Source: Siphonodentalium dalli (lineage: Eukaryota; Mollusca; Scaphopoda; Gadilida; Siphonodentaliidae). Taken from it: DNA of 64,000 bases. Below, in pieces: positions 11,701 through 22,600 of the stretch (its first letter is position 1; every line of letters begins with the position of its first letter). The DNA is taken from the NCBI GenBank assembly GCA_032622095.1, contig CP136061.1:255139582-255203581 (forward strand), read 5' to 3'. Position numbers and translations under genes: made by a program. The notes under the pieces were generated by a model that was given only the letters and a program-made list of their open reading frames with translations, was not told the DNA's origin and searched no databases.

Positions 11701-11990
11701 TTGTTGTGTAGTTGATGGTAGATGGTAATTTGTGCCCTGTTGTGTCGACATCAGAGTAAGGTACCATGTATAGTCTAGTTGAGGGTAGATGGTGATTTGT
11801 GCCCTGTTGTGTCGACATCAGAGTAAGGTACCATGTATAGTCTAGTTGAGGGTAGATGGTGATTTGTGCCCTGTTGTGTCGACATCAGAGTAAGGTACCA
11901 TGTATAGTCTAGTTGAGGGTAGATGGTGATTTGTGCCCTGTTGTGTCGACATCAGAGTAAGGTGCGCTGTAGTGTTGTTGATGGTAGATG
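11701..11990. repeat. 68-bp tandem array
   Basis: Four copies of a 68-bp unit with landmark GTGCCCTGTTGTGTCGACAT. The middle copies are nearly identical, indicating recent amplification. Confidence 0.9.
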
Positions 11991-12430
11991 GCTATATTTA
12001 CATCATTATAACCTATGCCACGCTGAGTCAAGAATGAATTAAAAGTTCAGTTAGCAGCGGGATCTCTGTTACAGTATAGTGTACGAGTGCTTAGAACCTG
12101 TTGTTCATTTGGGGGAGGTCACCGCAAATCCCCACTTATCCCAGTTTGAGACCCCAAACGATATTTCCGGTGGTTGATACACTTCAACAGGTCATAAACT
12201 CCATCTGGGCTGACGATAATGTGCGACCTTGTCTGGAAATAAGATCACATTCATATAGACGTCGGAAGTTGGGAGTAATCTTATCTGAATTTTTTTTTAT
12301 ATAAAAAGGCACGACCAAAATAAAGAACAAAATAAACGTTCTATTCACGAGTTGGTTTGTTTTTATATCGGCTGAAGCAGCGCTTATAAATACCCACCGA
12401 TGCCATGAATGGTAAATTGAATGGTAAATT
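11991..12430. other. No recognisable feature
   Basis: No gene is seen. The 67-codon open frame at 12101-12304 has no motif I recognise. Direct repeats of GAATGGTAAATTGAATGG near 12408 precede a LINE end. Confidence 0.4.
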
Positions 12431-12438
12431 AAATTAAA

Positions 12439-12885
12439 TTACATTGGCTATATACCTGTGACAGATAGGATTATTTATAAACTTATTACATATGCATATC
12501 AGACATATCAAGCAACCATGACTCAAAAGCTCTTCCAGCATACTTCAGTGATATTCTTGTTCCGTATGTCCCACACAGATCACTTCGTTCAGAGGACAAA
12601 CTTCTTTTGACACCATCTGGTGCTAATTTGATCACGGTTGGCTACCGATCTTTCAAAGTAACATGTGCAAATGCATGGAATCCTCTGCCATTGAACATAA
12701 AAGAGTCACCATCTCTTGACGACTTTAAAAAGTCATTGAAAACTTACTTGTTTGCGCGGCGTTTCAGAAAATGACTTTGATATTGTGTATATTTATATTT
12801 CATGTTTATGTTTATGTCAAGCGCTTAGGGCCCGCTTATTGGGGATAAGCGCTATACAAATATTATTATTATTATTATTATTAAA
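12439..12885 (+). pseudogene. L2/CR1-like LINE, 3' end of reverse transcriptase ORF
   Basis: Conceptual translation with at least two frameshifts gives LHWLPVTDRI, then YKLITYAYQT, then VPYVPHRSLRSEDKLLL and NAWNPLPLNIKESPSLDDF, ending KTYLFARRFRK and a stop at 12772-12774. This matches the C-terminal tail typical of L2/CR1/Jockey reverse transcriptases (LHWLP, RSLRS, WN.LP, FK..LK..LF). The 3' UTR is short, contains GGGATAAGCGCTATACAAAT and ends in (ATT)n at 12857-12883, as in L2-type LINEs. It is 5'-truncated and dead. Family knowledge supports the class; the exact clade is inferred. Confidence 0.85.
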
Positions 12886-12890
12886 TTGAA

Positions 12891-13265
12891 TGGCATTAAT
12901 TTGCGAAAACTGCAACGAGTTACACGACGAAATGCACCTCATTATAAGTTGCTCACTGTACTAGCACACGAACGTTAATCATTCTTTAGACAGTTACCGA
13001 AAAATAGCCAAGAGTTAGTTAGCCTGAGTTAGCTGGAATATATAGCACAATTCAAACAAATAACGACATGCTCGCAACAGAATGTACTAACAGCAATTGC
13101 CCATTTTGTCTACCACGGACTTGCCAGAAAGGGAAATGGCAACCTAGTGACCAACTGCTAGACAAAATACACAACCAGACGAAGGCAAATCCCCAATATA
13201 TAAGACGAATGCAAATCCCCAATGAGATCAAACTACACACAAATATATATCGCTTCCATATATGT
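12891..13265 (+). pseudogene. LINE 3' end, C-terminal zinc-knuckle region
   Basis: Translation gives CENCNELHDEMHLIISC, a C-x2-C...H-x4-C motif like that at the C-terminus of many non-LTR retrotransposon polyproteins. After in-frame stops it continues QFKQITTCSQQNVL and HFVYHGLARKGNGNL, ending at the stop at 13159-13161. The tail of this protein and the following 3' UTR (GACAAAATACACAAC) are also present at 45397-45620. It lies directly downstream of one LINE end and upstream of another. Confidence 0.75.
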
Positions 13266-13270
13266 GACAA

Positions 13271-13925
13271 ATGAACTTCATGCAAGAATGGTGGACCACA
13301 ATATCTAAATCAAGCAAGTACGCATTTTACCGGATTATAAAGCCAAACTTTGAAACAGAGAATTATCTAACCCTAGATGATAACAGATCAGTTAACTATA
13401 TTATGGCCTTCCGGACAAGAAACCACAAACTCCCTATAGAACACGGTACTTGGACAAATACGGATTACTCAGACCGAATTTGCACACTATGTCATCTTGA
13501 AATCGGCGACGAATATCACATGGTACTGAAATGTAGGGAACTTAATGAACTTAGAATAAAATACCCGAAACCCTACTACTACCAGAGACCTAACACTCAC
13601 AAACTAGCCGCTCTTTTCAACTCCCGAAATCAAAAGACAGTTAAAAATCTATCAGTATTTATTAAGAAGATTCTAGAAATATTCAGGTCCGCCTGAGGCT
13701 TATTACCACCCGCCTGACATACTGAAACAACGAATACCGTCCAACATTTCTATATTGTATTATTATGCCATATATAATAATACATGTATACCTGTACTGA
13801 AATATATTGTATATTATATCCATATATATCTGTAATGTCTTAATTTGACGATCAGAATAAACTAATTGAATTGCATACATGTCCTTCGACTCTTGACCAG
13901 AAGAGTATAATAAATTGATTGATTG
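13271..13925 (+). pseudogene. LINE 3' end, longest intact remnant
   Basis: A 141-codon frame (13271-13696) encodes a LINE polyprotein C-terminus. It contains RNHKLPIEHGTW, then CTLCHLEIGDEYHMVLKC, a C-x2-C...H-x4-C zinc-knuckle signature, and ends in a basic LFNSRNQ...VKNLSVFIKKIL segment. The methionine at 13271 is only the first ATG after an in-frame stop; the real protein would extend upstream into the missing reverse transcriptase. The 3' UTR runs to an AATAAATTGATTGATTG tail at about 13925. It is the least decayed LINE coding sequence in the window but cannot be autonomous. Confidence 0.8.
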
Positions 13926-14276
13926 GTAAACTAAAGAAAACTTCGTCGAACAATAACTGACTTGGGCAGATGTATACATATCCTTCCACTGGATGATGAT
14001 GGTGGTTGGAACCCGAGTTGAACATACACAGTGTTGTGTGTACATAGTGCATACATGTATGTAAATCATTCGGTTGGTCTACATTTAAGCTGAACACGAT
14101 ATTGCATGCACAACATTTAGATGCGGCTGAACGGTATTTCATAATGCGCATGTCATCAAATTCACATGGCGACACGATCACGTGTGATTTTGTCTGCAAT
14201 TGAGTACAACTTGTACCCGAGCTATTTTCTGAGTTGGGAGTAATCTTGTCGGAATTATTTTAAATATATTAAATAT
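13926..14276. other. No recognisable feature
   Basis: Sequence between a LINE tail and a Z fragment. Minus-strand open frames of 115-128 codons overlap here and in the LINE 3' UTR but have no recognisable motif. Confidence 0.35.
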
Positions 14277-14402
14277 TAAAGATGCATAATCCGATTAAAT
14301 GCTCCTAAATTACTATTTCGTTGGCTTCGGGGTAACAAATAGCTGATTCGAGTCGAGTAATCCCAACCATCAATGCTCAGGGTTATTAGATATCGATTTT
14401 TG
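14277..14402 (+). mobile_element. MITE Z fragment
   Basis: Begins TTAAAGATGCATAATCCGAT, then shares GGCTTCGGGGTAACAAA and GATTCGAGTCGAG with the family. It stops at GATATCGATTTTTGAAAT, so only one end is present. Confidence 0.7.
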
Positions 14403-14738
14403 AAATCTATTTTTTTCACCACTGGGAATATTTGGCTGCCTGGTAAAAATCAGCTGAATTCTTACAGAAATAGTACAGGCATGCGCGCATATCGTTAAGA
14501 GCGGCCACACAAGGTCAGTGCTCGATATACGATCAGCGCATCGGTGGAGCTCGCAAATTAATTCAGATTGAGAAGACGGTGAAAAGTATCGCAATCAACA
14601 AGAATACGGTATGTTGATATTTGACGTGCGGATACATGCATTTTATTTATAATGTTTTATCCATGCAAATATACATCTCATATGGTACCATTCTGGTTAC
14701 ACGTGTAAATATTATGTATTCACATTCGTAATTTGAAT

Positions 14739-15103
14739 TAGGCCAAAGAAAAAAAATTGCTGTTTTAAACCCCTACCCTAAAGATTTTTTCATGGTTTTC
14801 AAGAAAATCTATTTAATTTTTTCTCCAAAAATTTCATAAAACACAAACGATATATTTAAGCATCTCACAATAGGTTGATTTCTAAGTAAAATTATTGTGT
14901 AATATTAAAATTTATACAAAAATTATCAAAAGTTGTTTTATGTCAATCTTGCAGAGTAAAATATGCACATGAAAAGTCATAAAAATGTGTCAAAGTTAAA
15001 AAATTAATTTAAAAAAAATTCAATTTCAAGCCTACCTACGGTGTACCGACCCTATTGTTTTCGGCTTGTAACCCAACCCAAACATTTAATTTTCTTTGGC
15101 CTT
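14739..15103. mobile_element. PIF/Harbinger-like (Tourist-type) MITE
   Basis: Terminal inverted repeats GGCCAAAGAAAA at 14741 and TTTTCTTTGGCC ending at 15101 are flanked on both sides by TTA. A 3-bp TTA duplication with GGCC-type ends is the signature of PIF/Harbinger-derived MITEs. The interior is AT-rich and non-coding. The assignment rests on this single copy. Confidence 0.6.
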
Positions 15104-15330
15104 AGGAATCACCATACATGGAAGTTGTAAACCACACTCATTCACCTCCAAACTGTTAAGAAAAACCGTGATTGTAGGACTTTTACGGCAAATATGATAT
15201 CGTGGTTGGTATTGTTGTGAGAAGTTATTGGTAATAAACTAAATGGGATTTTTGCGAAATTCCGTTGATATAACTGGATGTTATTGGCACCATCGAATCG
15301 GATTATGTACCTTTACTTACTAGCAGAGAT

Positions 15331-15960
15331 TCAATAACTTGTCGGGCACTGGCGCACATCGTCCACTGTGGGATGAACAAAGGGGTTCGGCAACTGAATG
15401 GGGGACTCTTAAATCGAGTCCAACTGAAAAGAAACAAAGACATTTCAACTTTAAACCATGCCGCGGTCTGAGGTGGGATGAGCAATATATATACCAATCA
15501 TTATACTTGTTCCTCGATAATCTACTCCACATTAGGGGGTGGTCCCAGTTCGAGATTTCATGCTTTTTTGTGACTTTGTGAGCCGACATCTCAATAAAAA
15601 TTGAATTAATTACCCGGTATAAATCCCATAATTGTAGGCGATGCAAAGAAATATCGCTCACAAAGTCACTTTATTGGACCTTCACCTACAGTGAAGTACA
15701 TTATTAAGGAACATGTAATAACTACGAAATATATATATTCCCGGCGTTATGTTATCGACTTGATATCATTCCATGTCAAAACTTCAAAATGTTCCCAGGT
15801 TTTGTACTGGTGGAATATGATATATACGGGTGTTAGCCAGAGTAGAGCTTCATGGCATGATCTACATGTACTATCGTTGTTACTTCTTTATTTTTGTTTC
15901 TTGTTACATATTGACCATACACGATGCAACGTAATAATAAACCTGATTGATTGATTTATT
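15331..15960 (+). pseudogene. LINE 3' end interrupted by MITE X
   Basis: The frame ALAHIVHCGMNKGV (from about 15345) matches the C-terminal tail of the LINE copy at 24268-24528 (ALAHFVHYGMKEKGV). The 3' UTR (AAAAGAAACAAAGACATTTC) runs to about 15505, where it is interrupted by X sequence. It resumes near 15865 and ends in AATAATAAACCTGATTGATT at 15940-15955. The comparison with 24556-24835 shows the two halves belong together. Confidence 0.75.
15508..15864 (+). mobile_element. MITE X, left end missing
   Basis: Sequence from TTGTTCCTCGATAATCTACT to the right terminus CATGGCATGATCTA matches family X. About 130 bp of the left end is missing, so no target duplication can be read. It sits inside the 3' UTR of a LINE fragment. 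Confidence 0.75.
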
Positions 15961-16000
15961 GATTAAAGGCAAAAAGAAGATACAGTTCAGTCGTCCGCGA

Positions 16001-16882
16001 GACATCACGTGACAACGCTTTCTCCAACCGATTCTACTGGTTAGAAAGATCACGTAACAACGCTAACTTCAATCGATTCCACTGGCTAGCAAGATCCCGT
16101 GACAACGGTCACTCCAACCGATTACGCTGGCTAGCAAGATCACGTGACAACGATTACTCCAATCGATTCACTGGCTAGCAAGATCGCGTGACAACGCTTA
16201 CTCCAACCGATTACGCTGGCTAGCAAGATCGCGTGATAACGATTACTCCAATCGATTCCACTGACTAGCAAGATCACGTGACAACGCTTACTCCAATCGA
16301 TTACGCTGGCTAGCAAGACCCCGTGACAACGGTCACTCCAACCGATTACGCTGGCTAGCAAGATCACGTGACAACGATTACTCCAATCGATTCCACTGGC
16401 TAGCAAGATCACGTGACAACGCTTACTCCAACCGATTACGCTGGCTAGCAAGACCCCGTGACAACGGTCACTCCAACCGATTACGCTGGCTAGCAAGATC
16501 ACGTGACAACGATTACTCCAATCGATTCCACTGGCTAGCAAGATCGCGTGGCAACGCTTACTCCAACCGATTACTCTGGCTAGCAAGATCACGTGACAAC
16601 GCTAACTCCAATCGATTCCACTGGCTAGCAAGATCACGTGACAACGCTTACTCCAACCGATTACACTGGCTAGCAAGATCACGTGACAACGCTTACTCCA
16701 ATCGATTCCACTTGCTAGCAAGATCGCGTGACAACGGTCACTCCAACCGATTACGGGTGGCTAGCAAGATCACGTGACAATGATTACTCCAACCGATTCC
16801 ACCGGCTAGCAAGATCACGTGACAACGCTAACTCCAACCGATTGAACTGGTTACCAAGGTCGCGTGACAACGATTACTCCCA
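16001..16882. repeat. 45-bp tandem array
   Basis: About nineteen copies of a 45-bp unit with landmark GCTAGCAAGATCACGTGACA. Two or three unit variants (CGATTACTCC / CGCTTACTCC / GGTCACTCC; CACGTG / CGCGTG) alternate, suggesting a higher-order repeat. The 150-codon minus-strand frame (15-residue repeat) is a by-product of the period. A stray unit and a half lies at 17170-17215. Confidence 0.9.
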
Positions 16883-18165
16883 CAAATTGGCTATATAGAA
16901 AGATCAGATAAAATGTTCTAATATTGATACGCGTGTGGAGAACATGTTCGACTTGTTTCTTAGAAAAAAACTGAAAAGAAACAAAGACTGTCAACATTAA
17001 ACCATGTCGGTCTGAGGTGCGGGATGAGTAGTATATACCAATCATTAAACCATTACTATACTTATTGTGGAAATACTGTATATTATTATTAGTTATCTTT
17101 CGGCAACATCGGGGGTATATCGAGATTTAATATCTGGACGTCGATTATGAACCCCGAGGCGGACCTTAATCCAACCGATTCAACTGGCTAGCAAGATCGC
17201 GTGACAACGCTTGATCCAACTGGCTATCAAGATCAGAGAAACTGTTCTAATATTCATACGAGATATACTCAAGAGGAGAACAGGTTCGAATTGTTTCTTC
17301 GAACATAATGTGTGGTATGCACGGTTCATATTCCGTTTACCTCGTTTTCCGTTTAAACATGTAGCCAACAATTGTAATATTATTAACGGACTACAGCGTC
17401 TTTGAGAAATCGCCGACGTATACAGAATTTCCTGTACATGCATGAATATCGTACAACATCCCATTTAGTTTGCTCGACAGGTTAGAGGCCGACTTAATTT
17501 TCGAATCACATTATATACATAATATTCCATAGCATATACCCTTTGGTAGCTCCAAAACATTGTATTATCAACTGATCCGGTCGATTAAACTGGGAACACG
17601 TTGTTTTCATAGTACCGACGCGTGTGCTGTGCTTAATTTCGATCTGGTCTGTACTGCCATCTATTGTTCTCAATGAAAGGGGAATTATGATGAATTCTGG
17701 GGTAAATAACGGAGGAAGTCCTGGGGTGAATCTGAGAATCTCTATCACTTGGTGGACGCTTCTAGGCCACAGCTGTTCCGTATTTTTAGGGGAATATATA
17801 TTTCTAGGTTCCTCTTCCAAATGGTATATACTAAGGAATATGTTGTGCTTAGTGTGATCTTTAAAAGTGGGTCTTTAAATCTGTATGCCAACCATTGTAT
17901 TATCAAAGGACTGTAAGGTCTTTGAGGAATGGGCGACATAGGACTTTCCCGTACATATACATGAATAGCATATATACGGCAAATCGACAAGTTAAATACC
18001 GCTATACTAGTTCTGGAACACGGCAACCAGGTTAAGGGTGGTCAGTGGTCCCAAATGCACGTCATGTACTGATACATCAAACAAAGTGATACAGCTCTGT
18101 ATGACATAAAGCCAGATACGCGTTACATGATTTGTATGTGAAATATGGGCGAGATACCACCCTGT
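16883..18165. repeat. Diverged duplicated blocks next to the 45-bp array
   Basis: GATCAGA.AAA.TGTTCTAATATT at 16903 recurs at 17231 with the following GAGAACA.GTTCGA.TTGTTTCTT. The block 17356-17460 (TTTGAGAAATCGCCGACGTA) recurs at 17876-17975 (TTTGAGGAATGGGCGACATA). A short LINE 3' UTR piece (AAAAGAAACAAAGACTGTCA) lies at 16970-17050. No gene is recognised; open frames up to 104 codons at 17506-17857 overlap on both strands. Confidence 0.55.
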
Positions 18166-18609
18166 CAAGCATGAATATAGTGTGTCTGACATTTGCAGAA
18201 TGAGGTCCCCAGGGGGTGAATTTAGTTACGCTACCTCGCACGGCGGACTAGCATCACAAAATTCACCCTCTGTGGAACTCATTCTGCTTATACCTCAACT
18301 GCTATGGGAGACATAGGGTTAGATTGAAGTCCTCCAGTTGAAGTTGGTAATGTTCACCCATTGGTAACCTTGTTTATTCATTTTATCTTCTGCAAATTAT
18401 GGGATATATAGAAACTGAGAGAAGGTAAAAAGTAACTAAACCATTGTTAATTATAGACTATAGATACTTCCAGAAGATGAGACCTAAGCAGAATGAGGTC
18501 CACAGAGGGTGAATTTGGAAATGCTAGCACGCTCTGTGGAATAGCGTCACTAAATTCACCCTCTGGGGACCTCATTCTGCAAATGTCAGACACACGATTT
18601 TCAGGCTTG
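18166..18609. mobile_element. hAT-like MITE E2, long form
   Basis: The 444-bp element starts CAAGCATGAATATAGTGTGT and ends CACACGATTTTCAGGCTTG. Each end contains a smaller palindrome built on GCAGAATGAGGTCC...GGTGAATTTAG and its inverse. The central region includes TTCTGCAAATTATGGGATAT. Other copies show 8-bp target duplications; here the flanks have decayed. Confidence 0.8.
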
Positions 18610-19505
18610 ACTCATGTCCGTATGTGAACCCACTTTTACCATTATAGGTACGTTTGACCTGTCGGCGGTCGTGTGCCATGGCGGGTTCGGTGCAAGAGAC
18701 AACCATGAATCCAGGTACGATGTGTATAGCAGTAAACGTTACCTCGGTGTGGCCCGAATGACAATTGTCGTCTGGTTTTGAACATGACAGTGTATGAATA
18801 TTACATGGGGGTTACAACCTGCTCTGCACGGCGCCTGTTTGTGTTACCTTGTCGTCTGCTCTGAGAACAAGGCACGCGAGTTGTCGCACCCTTTGAAGTC
18901 TCTTTATATCTTACCTGTCATTACAATCATTCGGAATGTGCCATGAATCTAAAAGGCGCAGTTCGGGTCAACTTGGGGATAATGTCACCTCGCGGCTGAC
19001 AAAGGTCATCCGAGGATTAAACTGCGCAAATAGAAACCGAATTCCGAAGTATTTCCGGGGTTTTATGACACATAGTCATTCAGTCACTGCACCTTATCAC
19101 GTGATTATAGTAAGACCTGAACAGACATCGGACGGACCAAAAAGCCAACATTTCCAGATAAACAAAGATGAATAACTCTAGAAGGGAAACCCCGAACAAA
19201 ACGACTGAACACTCCATTGAATGTCCTCATAGTGCACGTGGTGAACATCCATAGCAAATTACATTGATAGAGATCCAAGCACTACTTTTCAAGTTTTGAC
19301 ATGAACAGACTCCGAACGGACGCTCTTTAGGGCGGTCCGTGTTTCTTTAATGTGCAAGGCGCACTGTATACCAACATAAAACATCCAACGAATCCGATTA
19401 GCGCGTGTGATGATGTATCTGGGCAAGGTTCTCATCTACTTTCTCGGTGGTTTCTACGTGCAGTGCATGTGATTAAAATTGACCTGTGCGGCCATGCATT
19501 CAACT
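18610..19505. other. No supported gene
   Basis: This stretch has higher GC than its surroundings and lacks obvious repeats. CCATGGCGGGTTCGGTGCAA at 18677 followed by CAGGTACGATG would read as a short start exon with a splice donor, but nothing downstream confirms it. A 79-codon frame at 18936-19175 has no recognisable motif. Confidence 0.35.
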
Positions 19506-19839
19506 TAAAGGTACTCAATCCGATTCGATGGTCCCCATATCATCAGATTCCAACAACCACAACATTTTTTGCCGCTTGATTATATCTGACTCAAAAAAGC
19601 TACTTGATTTTAGAGTTATCCATCTTCATCCGCAATTTGGTCCGAGGCCGTCTTCTCGTCGGCTGTTTACTGGGCCACTTAAAATTATCGGTGGTGTAAA
19701 AATATAGATTTCAAACATCGATATCTGATCACCCTGAGCTTTGATGGATGGGTTCCTTGACTCGAATCAAATATTTGTTTTACCCCTGAAGCCAAGGAAT
19801 TAGTAATTTGCGAGCGTTAATTCGGATTATGCATCTTTA
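19506..19839. mobile_element. MITE Z, full-length diverged copy
   Basis: Left end TAAAGGTACTCAATCCGAT and right end ATTCGGATTATGCATCTTTA form an imperfect inverted pair. Interior landmarks are TTGATTTTAGAGTTATCCAT and GAGCTTTGATGGATGGGTTC. Confidence 0.8.
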
Positions 19840-19968
19840 AATTTAACAACGTCGTAATATGAGCGGATGGCTGAAACGAAGATAAACACCAATAGAACGC
19901 ACAAACAAAAATAAACGCTCTTTATATGAAACCATATGTTTATATGTATTTTGGTTTTCATCGTTGTT

Positions 19969-21110
19969 TAACCCCCTCTATACTAAAACATCATTGATGA
20001 GTAGTTAGCACACAGGAAATGTTCAGATAATAACCCTCTCTATACTAAAGCATCATTGATAAGTAGTTATCACATAGGAAATGTTCAGATAATAAGTTTA
20101 ACCCTTTCTTTACTAAAGCATCATTGATGAGTAGTTATCCCATAGGAAATGTTCAGATAATAAGTTTAACCCGTTCTATACTAACGCATCATTGATGAAT
20201 AGTTATCCCATAGGAAATGTTCAGATAATAAGTTTAACCCTTTCTACACTAAAGCATCATTGATGAGTAGTTATCCCATAGGAAATGTTCAGATAATAAG
20301 TTAACCCTTTCTATACTAAAGCATCATTGATGAGTAGTTATCCCATAGGAAATGTTCAGATAATAAGTTTAACCCTTTCTGTACTAAACACCATTGGTGA
20401 GTAGTTATCCCATAGGAAATGTTCAGATAATAAGTTTAACCCTTTCTATATTAACGCATCATTGATGAGTAGTTATCCCATAGGAAATGTTCGGATAAGT
20501 TTAACCCTCTCTATACTAAAGCATCATTGATGAGTAGTTATCCCACAGGAAATGTTCAGATAATAAGTTTAACCCTTTCTGTACTAGCTAAAGCATCATT
20601 GATGAGTAGTTATCCAATAGGGAATATTCAGATAATAAGTTTAACCCTTTCTGTACTAGCTAAAGCATCATTGATGAGTAGTTATCCCACAGGAAATGTT
20701 CAGATAATAAGTTTAACCCTTTCTATACTAAAGCATCATTGATGAGTAGTTATCCCATAGGAAATGTGCAGATAATACGTTCAACTCTTTCAATATTAAA
20801 TCATCATTGATGAGTAGTTATCCCATAGGATATATTCAGATAACAAGTTTTACCCTTTCTATGCTAAAGCATCATTGATGAGTAGTTATCCCATATGAAA
20901 TGTGCAGATAATACGTTCAACTCTTTCAATATTAAAGCACCATTGATGAGTAGTTATCCCATAGGATATATTCAGATAACAAGTTTTACCCTGTCTATGC
21001 TAAATCATCATTGATGAGTAGTTATCCCATATGAAATGTTCAGATAATATATTTAACCCTTTATATACCAAAGAATTATTGATGAGTAGTTATCCCACAG
21101 GGAATGTTCA
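19969..21110 (+). repeat. 68-bp array made from the Y terminus
   Basis: About seventeen copies of a 68-bp unit: ACCCTTTCTATACTAAAGCA, then TCATTGATGAGTAGTTATCC, then CATAGGAAATGTTCAGATAA. Every unit therefore contains the Y terminal inverted repeat. Later units near 20760-21000 form a two-unit higher-order pattern (GTGCAGATAATACGTTCAAC alternating with TTCAGATAACAAGTTTTACC). Confidence 0.9.
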
Positions 21111-21270
21111 GAACATAAGTTATGTAAACATTTCCCTCAATAAATAGGACTCCTTCTGTACATTTATTCATCAGCCGTCTGTTTATATTACCCTGCAAAT
21201 GAATAATAGACCATTCCGATGTACACTTTTTTAACTAACTGGGATAATCCATTTAGTATACAAAGGGTTA
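19969..21270 (+). mobile_element. piggyBac-like MITE Y with internal tandem array
   Basis: The element begins TAACCCCCTCTATACTAAAA and ends TTTAGTATACAAAGGGTTA. The right 160 bp (AACATTTCCCTCAATAAATA, CCATTCCGATGTACAC) matches the compact Y copy at 10504-10722. The left end is expanded into the tandem array at 19969-21110. The whole copy is about six times the normal length because of the array. Confidence 0.85.
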
Positions 21271-22600
21271 TACAGAATAATGCAGAAAATTACGTTATAT
21301 TATAATGTGTTTGTTGTTGTTGTTGTTTTTGTTGTTGTTGTTGTAACTGGAGGTCTGGAATCATGAATACATCTTTAGACTTATGGGCACAAACATAATT
21401 TTTTAAATGAATGTGTAATAGCAATAACACCCACATGGGTAGGTTGCCCTATACAGTGTAATACATTATACTGGTTATAACAATATTATAACAATACATG
21501 TGAAATTAAACATGCTACCTTATAACATTTAAACATACAATCATAATAAGAAAAATATATATATATACGGTACTACCACGCACTACCTATAATGGTGTAT
21601 CAATGTGGGTCCAAGCATACTGTCCTATAATATTCACAATACATGTAATTCCATAATCAATGTATATTCAAGTACTCAAGCAGTATATAGTTCCTCGTGC
21701 ATGTCCCAGCATGGTTCTTCGTTTTCTGACGCATGCCAAGTGTAATGCTCCGTTGTTTTAAGATATTGAATGCGCGACTGATACAAAACTGATGTATTTT
21801 ATAACTCGGACGCCAATAATATTGTCTAAATATTCGTGGAGAAATTCACAGGCGTCTCAAATAGCCTTCGTGTGACTTCAGTGCGCACGTATTTCACCCA
21901 CAATTCTCGCTATCAACATACCTACCCACCATCAACGTGTCGCTTGCAAATTAGTAAGGAATGGGTTTAGTTTCGTTTCGTGCAGAATGAACCCAATCTT
22001 AGAAAAATGGCATCGATTATAGCCCCGCAAAATATAGAGTTTCCTATTAAAAGACCATCATATAGAAAAGCTACTCAAAGTGCCAACAATTTATGGCCGA
22101 AAAGGCGCATACGAATCTCGTGGTTATCAGGATTTTGGCCACGGATGGCACCAGACACCATAGACATGTTTAGGGGGGCTGGGTCTTTTTTTCCCGAATA
22201 TTTTTACATGCATACTCATGCATATATCACATATATAACACAGCTTTTTTGTATAATATACCTTGCATATATACACATACATTTAACAAAATAGATTCAA
22301 ATTAACCTTGAATATGTACGTATATATATACATGTATGTTTAATTTGGACATAGATGTGAAAAATACTGTAATTTGCCATAATTTCCCCCTGAAATACCA
22401 TTCAATGCCCGAAAATTTCCGGAATTTGACCTAAAATATCCCCAATTTGACAGAAAATACCCCGAATTTTGAGCTTTCAAAACGTTTGCAGCCCTTCCAG
22501 CTCCCTGTCCCGTGCGACTACGCCAGAAATTGTGTATGGAGTCGCCATAAAGATACCGGAGGTAAATTACGGGATGGTAGAGGACAAAGAGTTCCAAACT
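21271..22600. other. No supported gene; simple repeat at 21308-21344
   Basis: A (TTG)n tract lies at 21308-21344. The rest is AT-rich. A 104-codon frame at 21980-22294 starts in a locally balanced stretch but has no motif I recognise and ends in low-complexity sequence. At 22380-22470 there is a weak, decayed repeat of GAATTTGACCTAAAATA-like segments. Confidence 0.4.

Noticed and set aside
16140-16592. 150-codon minus-strand frame with 15-residue repeats
   Set aside because: It is a by-product of the 45-bp tandem unit and breaks up in adjacent units of the same array.
18677-18720. Possible first exon: CCATGGCGGGTTCGG with a splice-donor-like CAGGTACG downstream
   Set aside because: A Kozak-like ATG and a GT are expected by chance and no downstream exon was recognised.
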